DNA of 60,233 nucleotides from an uncultured Alphaproteobacteria bacterium (lineage in GTDB: Bacteria; Pseudomonadota; Alphaproteobacteria; RF32; CAG-239). Location: NCBI GenBank assembly GCA_910577095.1, contig CAJTLY010000011.1:1-60233 (forward strand), in the 5' to 3' direction. The notes under the pieces are model-generated. The model worked only from the letters and a program-made list of their open reading frames with translations, was not told the DNA's origin and ran no database searches. Shown here piece by piece: positions 1 to 7,419 of the stretch. Numbering within the stretch: the stretch's first letter is position 1; each line of letters starts with the position of its first letter. Made by a program: the position numbers and the translations under genes.

Positions 1-60
1 ATTGTTATTTTGTAATGATTTATGTTTGCTTTTTTGATAATAGTAAACTAGACTTAAGAC

Positions 61-90
61 GTATCAAAAAAACGATCCTTTTTTTGATAC
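61..90. repeat. AT-rich inverted repeat (hairpin)
   Basis: An 11-bp perfect inverted repeat (GTATCAAAAAA against TTTTTTGATAC) with a short loop. It sits in the gene-free left margin and could be the terminator of a gene beyond the left edge or a regulator site. Bases 1-135 show no other supported feature. Confidence 0.4.
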
Positions 91-136
91 AGGAGATGAC
101 AAAAGTTCACATCAAACGCTTGGGTTGATATACATA

Positions 137-163
137 AAAAAGGCTGTCCGAGGAAGCCTTTTT
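137..163. terminator. Bidirectional Rho-independent terminator
   Basis: A 9-bp stem AAAAAGGCT / AGCCTTTTT with a 9-nt loop and a T tract on both strands. It lies just past the last gene of the minus-strand flagellar-type operon and is the likely end of that transcript. Confidence 0.75.
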
Positions 164-185
164 GTTTTGCGACAATTTTGAAAAA

Positions 186-284
186 TCACTTAATCAGAGA
201 AAACCAGCGGCAATTCAAATCGCCAAGATCATCTTTCTGACAAACGATAAATTCGGTACCATATTTTTGTGAATGTTTTGTCAT
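186..284 (-). CDS. Possible 32-residue peptide, last frame of the flagellar-type operon
   Basis: A 32-codon frame starts at an ATG that overlaps the stop codon of the DnaJ-like gene (ATGA arrangement) and ends just before the terminator at 137-163. GAAGGTG, just upstream, could act as ribosome binding site. The ATGA overlap is the same kind of coupling seen between other genes of this operon. The peptide has no recognisable domain. It is too short to be certain and may be chance. Confidence 0.3.
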   Translation of the reverse strand: MTKHSQKYGTEFIVCQKDDLGDLNCRWFSLIK

Positions 285-1444
285 TTTTCACCTTCCGTCG
301 GTCCTGCCGAAATTTTACTGTTTTCCGGAATCGGCGTTCCGATTCCTTTCTTGAGCTGACGGGCCTGAACAAACCCCATCTCACCGTTATCAAGCATAAT
401 CCGGTACCATTTTTTATCCGGCGTAAATCCGGTCAGGCGCACGGTACGGCCCTGCTCTAACGATGCCAGAACGTCAAACTGCGTTCCCGGCCCGTACATC
501 ACTTTGCCGTCTCGCGCCAGATGATAGAGCATTTTGCGGTCATAAACATCCACCGGAATATCAAAAACTTTTGACACCACCACATCGTCAAAGGTTTCGC
601 CGCCGTCACTGAACTGCACTTTCTGAAAATAGGTAATTTCGTTTTGTTTGTTCATATAACGGCCCAGGCCGCCTAAGGCCGAATTCAAAAGCGGAGACAG
701 CAGTACGATCAGCACCACCAACGGCACCAGCAGGTGCGCCAGTTTCAGTCGCAGCAGCCGCCACCGCGGTGCCGCCGGTACAGACCGTCCCAACTGCGCT
801 ATCAGTTTTTGCAGCAGCGGTCGCTGTTGGGGCAAGGCATAATCCAACGCCTGAAGCGCCGAACGTGCCGCTTGTGTTTCCTTACCCTCCTGGTGATAAG
901 CCAGTGCATTATGCACCAACAGCGACAGATTGTCCGACCGGTTGTTTCCGGTCCGGCGAAAATTTTGCCCCAACGCCCGCAGATTGGCCGCAAACGCCTT
1001 CAGTCCCCACCAACCGAACAACCAGTTTGACAACGAACATTTAACGATCTCGTTAAAAGCCTGTTTCTCGCTGCATATCAGTCTTTCTTCACGTCGAGAA
1101 AACTTCAAAAAGCTGCCGGTTACATAAGTAAGGTCAAAAACCCGCACATCCGGATTTTCTTCACCCATGCGGTCTTTTAAAATACTCAGGGCATCCATTT
1201 GCGGAAAATCGTCGGCCGCATAGGCACAAGCCAGCAGGTCATAAGTCAGCCGCCGTTCTTCGTCATGCAAAATATCGTAAGCAACCGAAATTTTCTGGAA
1301 ACGTTCCATCGCCTCATCGCTTTTGTTATAATCGGGGTGCCATTGTTTGGCCTGATCACGGTAATTCAGTTTCAGCGTACGTTCATCGGCATCGGGAGAA
1401 ACGTTCAGAACATGGTAATATTGCAAAGGGTCGCGGTTATACAT
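281..1444 (-). CDS. Membrane-anchored DnaJ-domain protein with C-terminal SH3b domain
   Basis: 387 residues. The N-terminus is a J domain (about residues 6-70) with the HPD motif (in QWHPDYNK) that stimulates Hsp70 ATPase. A single hydrophobic segment follows at about 230-258. The C-terminus (about 315-370) looks like a bacterial SH3 domain (GPGTQFDVL...W YRIML..GEMGFV), a fold often used for binding cell wall or peptides. The likely layout is J domain in the cytoplasm and SH3b in the periplasm. It overlaps the end of the FlhG gene by 8 bp, so it belongs to the same transcript. It is not classical DnaJ: the G/F-rich region and zinc fingers are missing. A role in assembling or anchoring the neighbouring ring proteins is inference. 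Confidence 0.8.
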   Translation of the reverse strand: MYNRDPLQYYHVLNVSPDADERTLKLNYRDQAKQWHPDYNKSDEAMERFQKISVAYDILHDEERRLTYDLLACAYAADDFPQMDALSILKDRMGEENPDVRVFDLTYVTGSFLKFSRREERLICSEKQAFNEIVKCSLSNWLFGWWGLKAFAANLRALGQNFRRTGNNRSDNLSLLVHNALAYHQEGKETQAARSALQALDYALPQQRPLLQKLIAQLGRSVPAAPRWRLLRLKLAHLLVPLVVLIVLLSPLLNSALGGLGRYMNKQNEITYFQKVQFSDGGETFDDVVVSKVFDIPVDVYDRKMLYHLARDGKVMYGPGTQFDVLASLEQGRTVRLTGFTPDKKWYRIMLDNGEMGFVQARQLKKGIGTPIPENSKISAGPTEGEK

Positions 1445-2243
1445 TTTTTTCTTCCTGCAAAATTCGGCGGGCTATTTCGACAACATCGGCCGCAGCTTCC
1501 GAGGTCGGATAACGGCTCAGCAACGGCATCTGGTTGCGGATGGCATCGCGAACCCGGGCATCGCGGCGAACAATTCCCAACAGTGTGGGAGAAACTTTCA
1601 AAAACGTTTGGCATGCTTTGAGCAGAATATCATAAGTCTGCCGCCCTTCCCGCACCGTATCGGCCTGATTGACGACAATCCCGATCCGGCATTTGGGATA
1701 CTGCATCACCATCAGTTTAACAAAAGCGTAAGCATCGGTAAGAGCCGTCGGTTCATCGGTGCAAACGACCACGACCTGTCCCGACATTCCCGACAAAATG
1801 CGAATCGATTTTTCGACCCCGGCCCCCATATCCAAAATTACTTTGTCATACGAACCCGCCAGCAAAGCCAGATCTTCGGCCAAAATTTGCAGCCGTCCGA
1901 CCGGCATGACGGCCAAACCCGCCGAACCCGAACGACCGGCAATGACGTCAAACCGGCATTTGTCGCAATAATGCACTACCTGATTGAGGGTTGTGGTCCC
2001 GGTTACCACGCTGCCCAAATCGTGAGGAACCATCAAACCGAGCTGAATATCGACATTGGCCATTCCCAAATCGCCGTCAAACAGCAGCGTTTTTTGCTTC
2101 AGTCCGCTCAAGGCGTGCGCCAGCGTAATCGAAAACCAGGTTTTGCCGACGCCGCCCTTTCCGGAAGCAACCGCAATCATCCGGTTAAACGGGCGTGCGT
2201 TCAAACTTCTCGGAGCGGTGATCAATGTCTGTTCGTCATCCAC
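1437..2243 (-). CDS. flhG: FlhG-like MinD/ParA-family ATPase
   Basis: 268 residues. A deviant Walker A (SGKGGVGKTWFS) lies near residue 30, followed by the ParA/MinD pattern (DGDLGMANVD, then VILDMGAG). The protein closely follows FlhG (YlxH, FleN), which counters FlhF and limits flagellar number. A clear N-terminal DQAxxLR helix, used by FlhG to trigger FlhF GTPase, is not evident (the N-terminus begins MDDEQTLITAP). It follows flhF by 12 bp and overlaps the J-domain gene. Adjacency to flhF and FliN/FliH/FliF-FliG genes supports FlhG over chromosomal MinD. Confidence 0.9.
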   Translation of the reverse strand: MDDEQTLITAPRSLNARPFNRMIAVASGKGGVGKTWFSITLAHALSGLKQKTLLFDGDLGMANVDIQLGLMVPHDLGSVVTGTTTLNQVVHYCDKCRFDVIAGRSGSAGLAVMPVGRLQILAEDLALLAGSYDKVILDMGAGVEKSIRILSGMSGQVVVVCTDEPTALTDAYAFVKLMVMQYPKCRIGIVVNQADTVREGRQTYDILLKACQTFLKVSPTLLGIVRRDARVRDAIRNQMPLLSRYPTSEAAADVVEIARRILQEEKNV

Positions 2244-2255
2244 GGCGTTTTCCTT

Positions 2256-3203
2256 TCAGGCCAGCACCAACCGCGCCAGCACGGCATTGTCGACAGCGGC
2301 CAATCCGTTGGACGGGCTGCCGGAAACGCTTGCCCAGCCCAAATTAAAACCTTCTTCGGTCGCTGCCGACAAAAAACCGCCGATCCGCCGGCACAAATCC
2401 AGCTTGGTCGGCAATAAATTCTTGGCACCCAAACGGGCATAAATCGCTGCCGCCTCACGGGCGTCGGGTGCATTGTAACCGGCTTCCAGCGTCAAAAAGA
2501 CTTCGCCGCCGGCAATGTCAAGCAATTCCCGCAGCCGTTCCCTCTCTGCCGGCACAAAAGGATTGAAACCGGGGGTATCGATCAAAACCACATCATGTCC
2601 GGTTTGTGCGACCTTGATCGCTGCGGCCAGATGTTCGTTCTTGCGGACAAAACGAAATTCGGCTCCCAAAATACCCGCAAACGATTGCAGCTGACTGTTG
2701 GCGCCGGCACGCAGGCCGTCGGTACTGATCAGCGCCGCCGACAAGCCGCGGAATTTTGCCAATGCCGCCGTTTTGACCAGCGCCGTGGTTTTGCCGCTGC
2801 CCTGAATACCGGTAAAAACCTTTACCGGACAACGGGTATCCAAAATGTTATAACGGCCAAACAAGCGGTCAAAAACCGCCGTCAGAATTTTTATATCGTC
2901 ATTTTCATCCGCCGAAACCGCATATTGCCGGCAGCGGGCCAGCAAATCGGAACGCGCCGTGACGCTCACCTCATGATAATCGAGCCGTTCGCGGATACGG
3001 TTATCATTATAGCCGGCCGGATAAACCTGCATTCCGGCGGCATCGGAAAAATCAATTTCGTCATCTTCTACCGCAACGACCAACTCGCTGCGACCGTCGT
3101 CCAAACGGGAGGTCGAAACGATGACGGCTTCGGGTCCCAACTCCTGTTTGACCCGCCGCATCAGGCGTATCATGTCCTCGTCAACGAATTTCTTTATCCG
3201 CAT
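2256..3203 (-). CDS. flhF: FlhF, SRP-type GTPase
   Basis: 315 residues. The N-terminus (MRIKKFVDEDM...LGPEAVIVST) matches the FlhF opening. The G domain has P-loop GIQGSGKTT (about 126-134), DTPGFN in place of the usual DTAG, and TKLD for guanine recognition. FlhF marks the cell pole for MS-ring assembly. It is shorter than many FlhF proteins because the linker after the N-terminal part is short. The gene overlaps FliN by 10 bp and is followed by flhG, the usual order. The presence of both placement factors suggests that the ring encoded upstream is still put at a defined site. Confidence 0.92.
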   Translation of the reverse strand: MRIKKFVDEDMIRLMRRVKQELGPEAVIVSTSRLDDGRSELVVAVEDDEIDFSDAAGMQVYPAGYNDNRIRERLDYHEVSVTARSDLLARCRQYAVSADENDDIKILTAVFDRLFGRYNILDTRCPVKVFTGIQGSGKTTALVKTAALAKFRGLSAALISTDGLRAGANSQLQSFAGILGAEFRFVRKNEHLAAAIKVAQTGHDVVLIDTPGFNPFVPAERERLRELLDIAGGEVFLTLEAGYNAPDAREAAAIYARLGAKNLLPTKLDLCRRIGGFLSAATEEGFNLGWASVSGSPSNGLAAVDNAVLARLVLA

Positions 3204-3457
3204 CGGTTTTCCTCTTTCGGCAAAATCTGCGTTATCTCAATGCCGAGACGCCCGTCCTCAATCATCAGCGCTCCTTTGGCCACGACACTGCCGTTGACGC
3301 AGATATCAATTTCGTCATCAATGTCGCGGTCAAGCTCAACCACCGCTCCGGCTTCCAACGCCAGCAGACTGCCGACGGTCATCCGTGCGTTGCCCAAAAC
3401 CGCCGAAACTTCGACCGGCACTTCGGAGATCCGGCTCAGTTTTTCGCATTCATTCAT
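3194..3457 (-). CDS. fliN: FliN-like motor-switch (SpoA-domain) protein
   Basis: 87 residues, almost all one SpoA domain: VPVEVSAVLGNARMTVGSLLALEAGAVVELD followed by VNGSVVAKGALM...LGIEITQIL. FliN forms the bottom of the flagellar C-ring and docks FliH. The family is usually 80-140 residues, so this is a minimal version without an N-terminal extension. It overlaps FliH by 8 bp and FlhF by 10 bp. No FliM is encoded nearby, so FliN would need another way to attach, for example through FliH or by homo-oligomers. Confidence 0.9.
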   Translation of the reverse strand: MNECEKLSRISEVPVEVSAVLGNARMTVGSLLALEAGAVVELDRDIDDEIDICVNGSVVAKGALMIEDGRLGIEITQILPKEENRCG

Positions 3458-3962
3458 CTTCTTCTCCTGTCAGCATCGCCGTCAAACGACGGATTTTTTC
3501 CCGGCTGTCCGACACTGCCCCGCCGCCCTGCCATCTGATCCGGCAATCGCAACGCGGCAAAGAAGCATCACGGTGCAAAAAGATCTGACCGGCAAAGCCG
3601 TTTTCGGAAGCAAGCTGCTCCACCAACGGACGTACCTGATACACCGTATCGGGATGAAAATAAAAATCCAAAACTTTTTTATCGCCCAACGCCGGAAAAT
3701 GCTCGGCCACAAAACGGCTTACGATTTCCAAACTCTGTTTTTCCAGCAACAACGGCGACAATTGCTGCAAAATCATGCGAATCAGCTTCAGGTTATTGTT
3801 CTTTTCCTCATCCAGCAGCAAGTCGAGCCGGGTTATAATATTTTCCGCAATCTGCCTCGCTTCCGTTTTCTGAGGCCGGTTAACCGAAAGATCCAACACC
3901 GCGGCGTTTTCCCCCGCCGCGACAAAATTGTCAAATTCGAACGGACGGCGACCGGTCATCAT
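3450..3962 (-). CDS. fliH: FliH-like flagellar export regulator
   Basis: 170 residues. The middle part is helical and the C-terminal half has the FliH/SctL pattern: YFHPDTVYQVRPL, HRDASLPRCDCRIRW.GGGAV. FliH normally holds the FliI ATPase and links it to FliN. The N-terminal Gly-repeat helix found in many FliH proteins is short here. The start ATG overlaps the stop of the FliF-FliG gene (ATGA). No FliI gene is in the window. The similarity is moderate, so the name is probable rather than certain. Confidence 0.75.
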   Translation of the reverse strand: MMTGRRPFEFDNFVAAGENAAVLDLSVNRPQKTEARQIAENIITRLDLLLDEEKNNNLKLIRMILQQLSPLLLEKQSLEIVSRFVAEHFPALGDKKVLDFYFHPDTVYQVRPLVEQLASENGFAGQIFLHRDASLPRCDCRIRWQGGGAVSDSREKIRRLTAMLTGEEDE

Positions 3963-5368
3963 ACCGTTTCCCCGTTGCGTTTACGGAGGACAAGCGCCTT
4001 TTCGGCAGCCAGACGACAGGCCAGCGAGATAATTTCATCCTGAGCCGCCTCCACGTCACACAACCGCACCGGTCCCAGCGCCGCCATTTTTTCACCGATC
4101 ACCGCCGCGGCATCGGCAGACATATTGTCGAACAAATATTGCCGCAGTTCTTCGGAAGCGCCGCGCAGCGCCAACGCCAGCGTTTCGGCCTCCACCTCGT
4201 CGAACAGGCGACGGATGTCGCCGGGCGTCACCGCGCGAAAATCTTCAAAGTTAAACAAGCGGGAACGCAATTTTTCCGCTGCCGCCGCATTTTCTTTTTC
4301 CAGTGCCGCCAACAACTGTTTTTGCTTGCGGGGCGTCATGTTTTTAAGCACTTCGCCGAGATAAAAGCTGCCGCGTATCGGACTGCCGGCAAAATCCCGT
4401 TTCAGCGTCCGTTCGATTTCGGCGGCAATTTCCGGCGCCACCGTCGCCGGAGAAAGCAGGCACGATGAAATTTCGGCGGCAAAAACAGGATCCAGTCCGG
4501 CCATTACGGCCGCCGCCTTCGGCGTACCGAGACGAGAAACGACATAAGCGGCGGCCGCGGCACATTCGGCGGACAAATAGGCCGTCAAGGTTTCCACGTC
4601 GGCATTTTGCAGTTTTTTCCAAATATCGGGAAAGGACTTTTGCGGCATAACCTGAGCCGCCGGACGAAGAAGGTCCGGACGTCGAACGCCGCTGCGGGAA
4701 CGGAATACCAGTCCCGTCAACCCCAGACAAAGCAGTGTCAGCAAAATGATCTCCGCAACTTCGATCGGCGAAAGAGCACTGTCATTACCGACAAAACGAA
4801 CGCTTTCAATCTGCAAAACATCTCCGCGACGAAGGTCGAAACCGATCACCGGCGCCACCAGTTCCGCCAAGCGCGAAAGTTCGGCCCGGCTGCGTTGGCG
4901 ATAGGTGTTTCCTTCCCGAATGCCGTCTACCAGAATCAGCGCCGACATTCTTTTCAGGCGGCCGCCGCTTTGAACAATCCGACGGCTGAATTTATTAATT
5001 TCATATTCCGCTTCGCTGGCAAAGTTCTGCGCGGCGGTGTAAGAACGCAGCACCTGGCCGTCGGGATCGAAAATCTCTTCATCGGTGGTGACGGTGTCAA
5101 AATCCAAATCAAGGCGCACTTCCGCCCGCACTTTTCCCTTTCCGACCAACGGCTCCAGCAGATTGATCGCCCGATTGGCCAAAAAAGTCTCTTCCGTCCG
5201 GCGAATCTGTTGATGCGAAAGCGGCATCCCCGCAACCGGCACATCGGCCTTTTCGCGGCCGTCCGGCCCGAACAGGCTCCAAATCAGCAGCAACCCGGCC
5301 GCAAAACTCACCGCGGCGGCGATAATCCCGTCCCGCCAGGCGGGACAATATGTTGCCGAATGTTTCAA
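3959..5368 (-). CDS. FliF-FliG fusion: truncated MS-ring protein joined to C-ring rotor protein
   Basis: 469 residues. TM1 lies at about 15-34. Residues about 55-195 match the FliF C-terminal ring domain (RBM3: NRAINLLEPLVGKGKVRAEV..DLDFDT). TM2 lies at about 203-223. FliG middle domain follows (about 250-325), then the FliG C-terminal domain (about 370-455: FNFEDF...ALRGASEELRQYLFDNMS...GPVRL.DVEAAQ). FliF RBM1/RBM2 and the FliG N-domain are missing; the latter normally binds the FliF tail, which a fusion makes needless. In E. coli numbering the torque residues K264, R281, D288, D289, R297 are R402, D419, E426, K427, R435 here. The FliM-binding EHPQ motif reads ECAA. The start is TTG, with CAGGTG upstream; an 11-codon frame (5400-5365) ends over it. 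Confidence 0.88.
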   Translation of the reverse strand: MKHSATYCPAWRDGIIAAAVSFAAGLLLIWSLFGPDGREKADVPVAGMPLSHQQIRRTEETFLANRAINLLEPLVGKGKVRAEVRLDLDFDTVTTDEEIFDPDGQVLRSYTAAQNFASEAEYEINKFSRRIVQSGGRLKRMSALILVDGIREGNTYRQRSRAELSRLAELVAPVIGFDLRRGDVLQIESVRFVGNDSALSPIEVAEIILLTLLCLGLTGLVFRSRSGVRRPDLLRPAAQVMPQKSFPDIWKKLQNADVETLTAYLSAECAAAAAYVVSRLGTPKAAAVMAGLDPVFAAEISSCLLSPATVAPEIAAEIERTLKRDFAGSPIRGSFYLGEVLKNMTPRKQKQLLAALEKENAAAAEKLRSRLFNFEDFRAVTPGDIRRLFDEVEAETLALALRGASEELRQYLFDNMSADAAAVIGEKMAALGPVRLCDVEAAQDEIISLACRLAAEKALVLRKRNGETV

Positions 5369-5441
5369 AATTTCACCTGCTCTTTGATCTTTACTGTCAT
5401 TTAAAATATCCGATTACCGCCTGATTACGAAAACAATTTTT

Positions 5442-6182
5442 TCAGATATTCACAATATTTGCCAACGAATTGTACAGTTCTGCCGCCGCAACGTCATCGT
5501 TCAGACGATGATTGGAGGTTTTGAGCAATTTAACTTCAACCTGTTCCGAAGCAATTGACGCGGCAAAATCAAGCGCCGACTGCCACGGCAGCGAGGCATC
5601 CTGCATTCCCTGAATCAGATGCACCGGACACAACACCGGCCAACTCTGCTCTTCGGGCAGACAATTTTCCATCGCGGTATCGATAAAACGCTGCGTAATC
5701 ACATACGAAAAATCGGCGTTTCCGTAGCTGAAACGTCCCTCATCCTGCAACTGCCGTTGCTGTTCGGGAGTCACCATCGCCGCAAAACGGCGAACAAAAT
5801 TTGGGGCCGCCGCCAACCCGATCACGCCTTTGACACGTTGCGGCCGTTCAATCGCCGCCAACAGCGACAACCAGCCGCCCATTGAAGAACCGACGCAGAC
5901 GATATCGCCTTCAATCGCCTGATCGATGACTTCAAGCATTTGATTTTTCCAAATTTCAAAGTCGGCTTTTTCAAAGTTTTCGCGATCGGAACCGTGGCCG
6001 GCATAGTCAAACCGAAACAACCCCCAACCCCGTTCCAAACAAAAAGCTTTAACCGTCTCGGGCTTTTTTCCCCAGCAATCGGAACAAAATCCGTGCAGAT
6101 AGAGAACAGTGGGACAGTTATTTTTCGGCGGAATATATTCAAATTCTGTTGCAAACGAGGATTTAAACGTGTACTTTGACAT
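5442..6182 (-). CDS. Alpha/beta-hydrolase (serine hydrolase)
   Basis: 246 residues. The fold is shown by the oxyanion HG motif (LYLHGFCSDCWG, about 27-38), the nucleophile elbow GSSMGG (about 98-103), and a late Asp (MQDASLPW) and His (NHRLND). It looks like the small cytosolic esterase/acyl hydrolase group related to UPF0227 or prolyl-oligopeptidase-like hydrolases. The substrate cannot be told. It lies 73 bp upstream of the FliF-FliG gene on the same strand and may share its promoter, which would be in the 52-bp gap to the divergent glycosyltransferase. Confidence 0.8.
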   Translation of the reverse strand: MSKYTFKSSFATEFEYIPPKNNCPTVLYLHGFCSDCWGKKPETVKAFCLERGWGLFRFDYAGHGSDRENFEKADFEIWKNQMLEVIDQAIEGDIVCVGSSMGGWLSLLAAIERPQRVKGVIGLAAAPNFVRRFAAMVTPEQQRQLQDEGRFSYGNADFSYVITQRFIDTAMENCLPEEQSWPVLCPVHLIQGMQDASLPWQSALDFAASIASEQVEVKLLKTSNHRLNDDVAAAELYNSLANIVNI

Positions 6183-6234
6183 GATTGAACAACCTAAATA
6201 AAAATTTGTAAACTTTGAGGATTATATTAATAAA

Positions 6235-7389
6235 ATGTCGAAAGGTAAAGAACAAAAACCGGTTATTTTGCAGGTATTGCCCGAACTTGATCACGGCGGT
6301 GTCGAAACCGGAACGGTCGAAATTGCCGCCGCCTTACAGGAAAACGGAATTAAAAACTTTGTTGCTTCCGCCGGCGGCCGCATGGTTTACGACTTGAACA
6401 AAATCAAAGTCGAACATTTTACGTTGCCGCTCAAGACCAAAAACCCGTTCAAGCTTTATCTCAATTCGCTGAAACTGGAAAAAATCATTAAGGAAAACGG
6501 CATCAACATTGTTCATGCCCGTTCCCGCGCGCCGGCCTGGAGCGCCTATTGGGCCGCCAAACGCGCCGGCGTCAAATTTTTGACCACTTTTCACGGCACC
6601 TACGGTTTGGGACCGAAAGGAATCAAAAAATTTTATAACCGGGTAATGACCTACGGACAGTTGGTAATTGCCATTTCCAACCACATCAAAAAGCATATGA
6701 CGGCCAACTATCAGATTGCGGAAGACAAAATCCGCCTGATTCATCGCTGTGTCGATACCGAAAAGTTTTCGCCGGCCGCGGTCTCTCAGGAACGGATTAT
6801 CCGCGCCATTCAGGAAAATCAAATTCCCGAAGACCTGCCGATTATTTCCCTGATCGGCCGGGTTACCCGCTGGAAAGGCCAGCATATGCTGATCGAAGCG
6901 CTTTCAAAACTCAAAGACCGCAGTTTTTACTGCCTGATTGTCGGCTCTGACCAAGGGCGCGTCAAATATACCGCCGAATTGAAAGAACTGGTTAAAAAAC
7001 ACGGTTTGGAATCGAAGGTCAAATTTATCGGCCAAAGCTTTGACATTCCGGCTCTGCTGATGGTCTCCGACATTGTGCTTTCGACCGCCGTCGAACCGGA
7101 GGCTTTCGGACGCGCCGCCATCGAAGGACAGGCGATGGGCAAAATCGTCATTGCCTCAGACCTCGGCGGCTCGCTGGAAAACACCGTTGACGGCGTTACC
7201 GGACGTCTGTACAAAAGCGACGATCCGCAGGCGTTGGCCGACGCTCTGGACTGGGCGTTGAACCTGCCGCTGGAAGAAAAAAAGAAAATTTCCGCCGCTG
7301 CGGTCAAAAATGTAAAAGATAATTTTACAAAGCAAATAATGTGTGATAAAACAATAGCGGTTTATAACGAACTGATCAATATGGATTAA
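6235..7389 (+). CDS. GT4-family glycosyltransferase
   Basis: 384 residues with the GT-B layout. The N-domain begins VLPELDHGGVETGTVEIAAAL, typical of WaaG/PimA-like GT4 enzymes. The C-domain has GRVTRWKGQHMLIEAL and the EX7E nucleotide-sugar motif (about residues 288-296, in EPEAFGRAAIEG). It would transfer a sugar from an NDP-sugar, probably onto lipopolysaccharide core or another surface glycan at the inner membrane; acceptor and donor are unknown. It is divergent from the hydrolase and 30 bp ahead of thrS. Confidence 0.88.
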   Translation: MSKGKEQKPVILQVLPELDHGGVETGTVEIAAALQENGIKNFVASAGGRMVYDLNKIKVEHFTLPLKTKNPFKLYLNSLKLEKIIKENGINIVHARSRAPAWSAYWAAKRAGVKFLTTFHGTYGLGPKGIKKFYNRVMTYGQLVIAISNHIKKHMTANYQIAEDKIRLIHRCVDTEKFSPAAVSQERIIRAIQENQIPEDLPIISLIGRVTRWKGQHMLIEALSKLKDRSFYCLIVGSDQGRVKYTAELKELVKKHGLESKVKFIGQSFDIPALLMVSDIVLSTAVEPEAFGRAAIEGQAMGKIVIASDLGGSLENTVDGVTGRLYKSDDPQALADALDWALNLPLEEKKKISAAAVKNVKDNFTKQIMCDKTIAVYNELINMD

Positions 7390-7419
7390 ACTTACAAAAT
7401 TTAACAAGAGGAAAAAATA

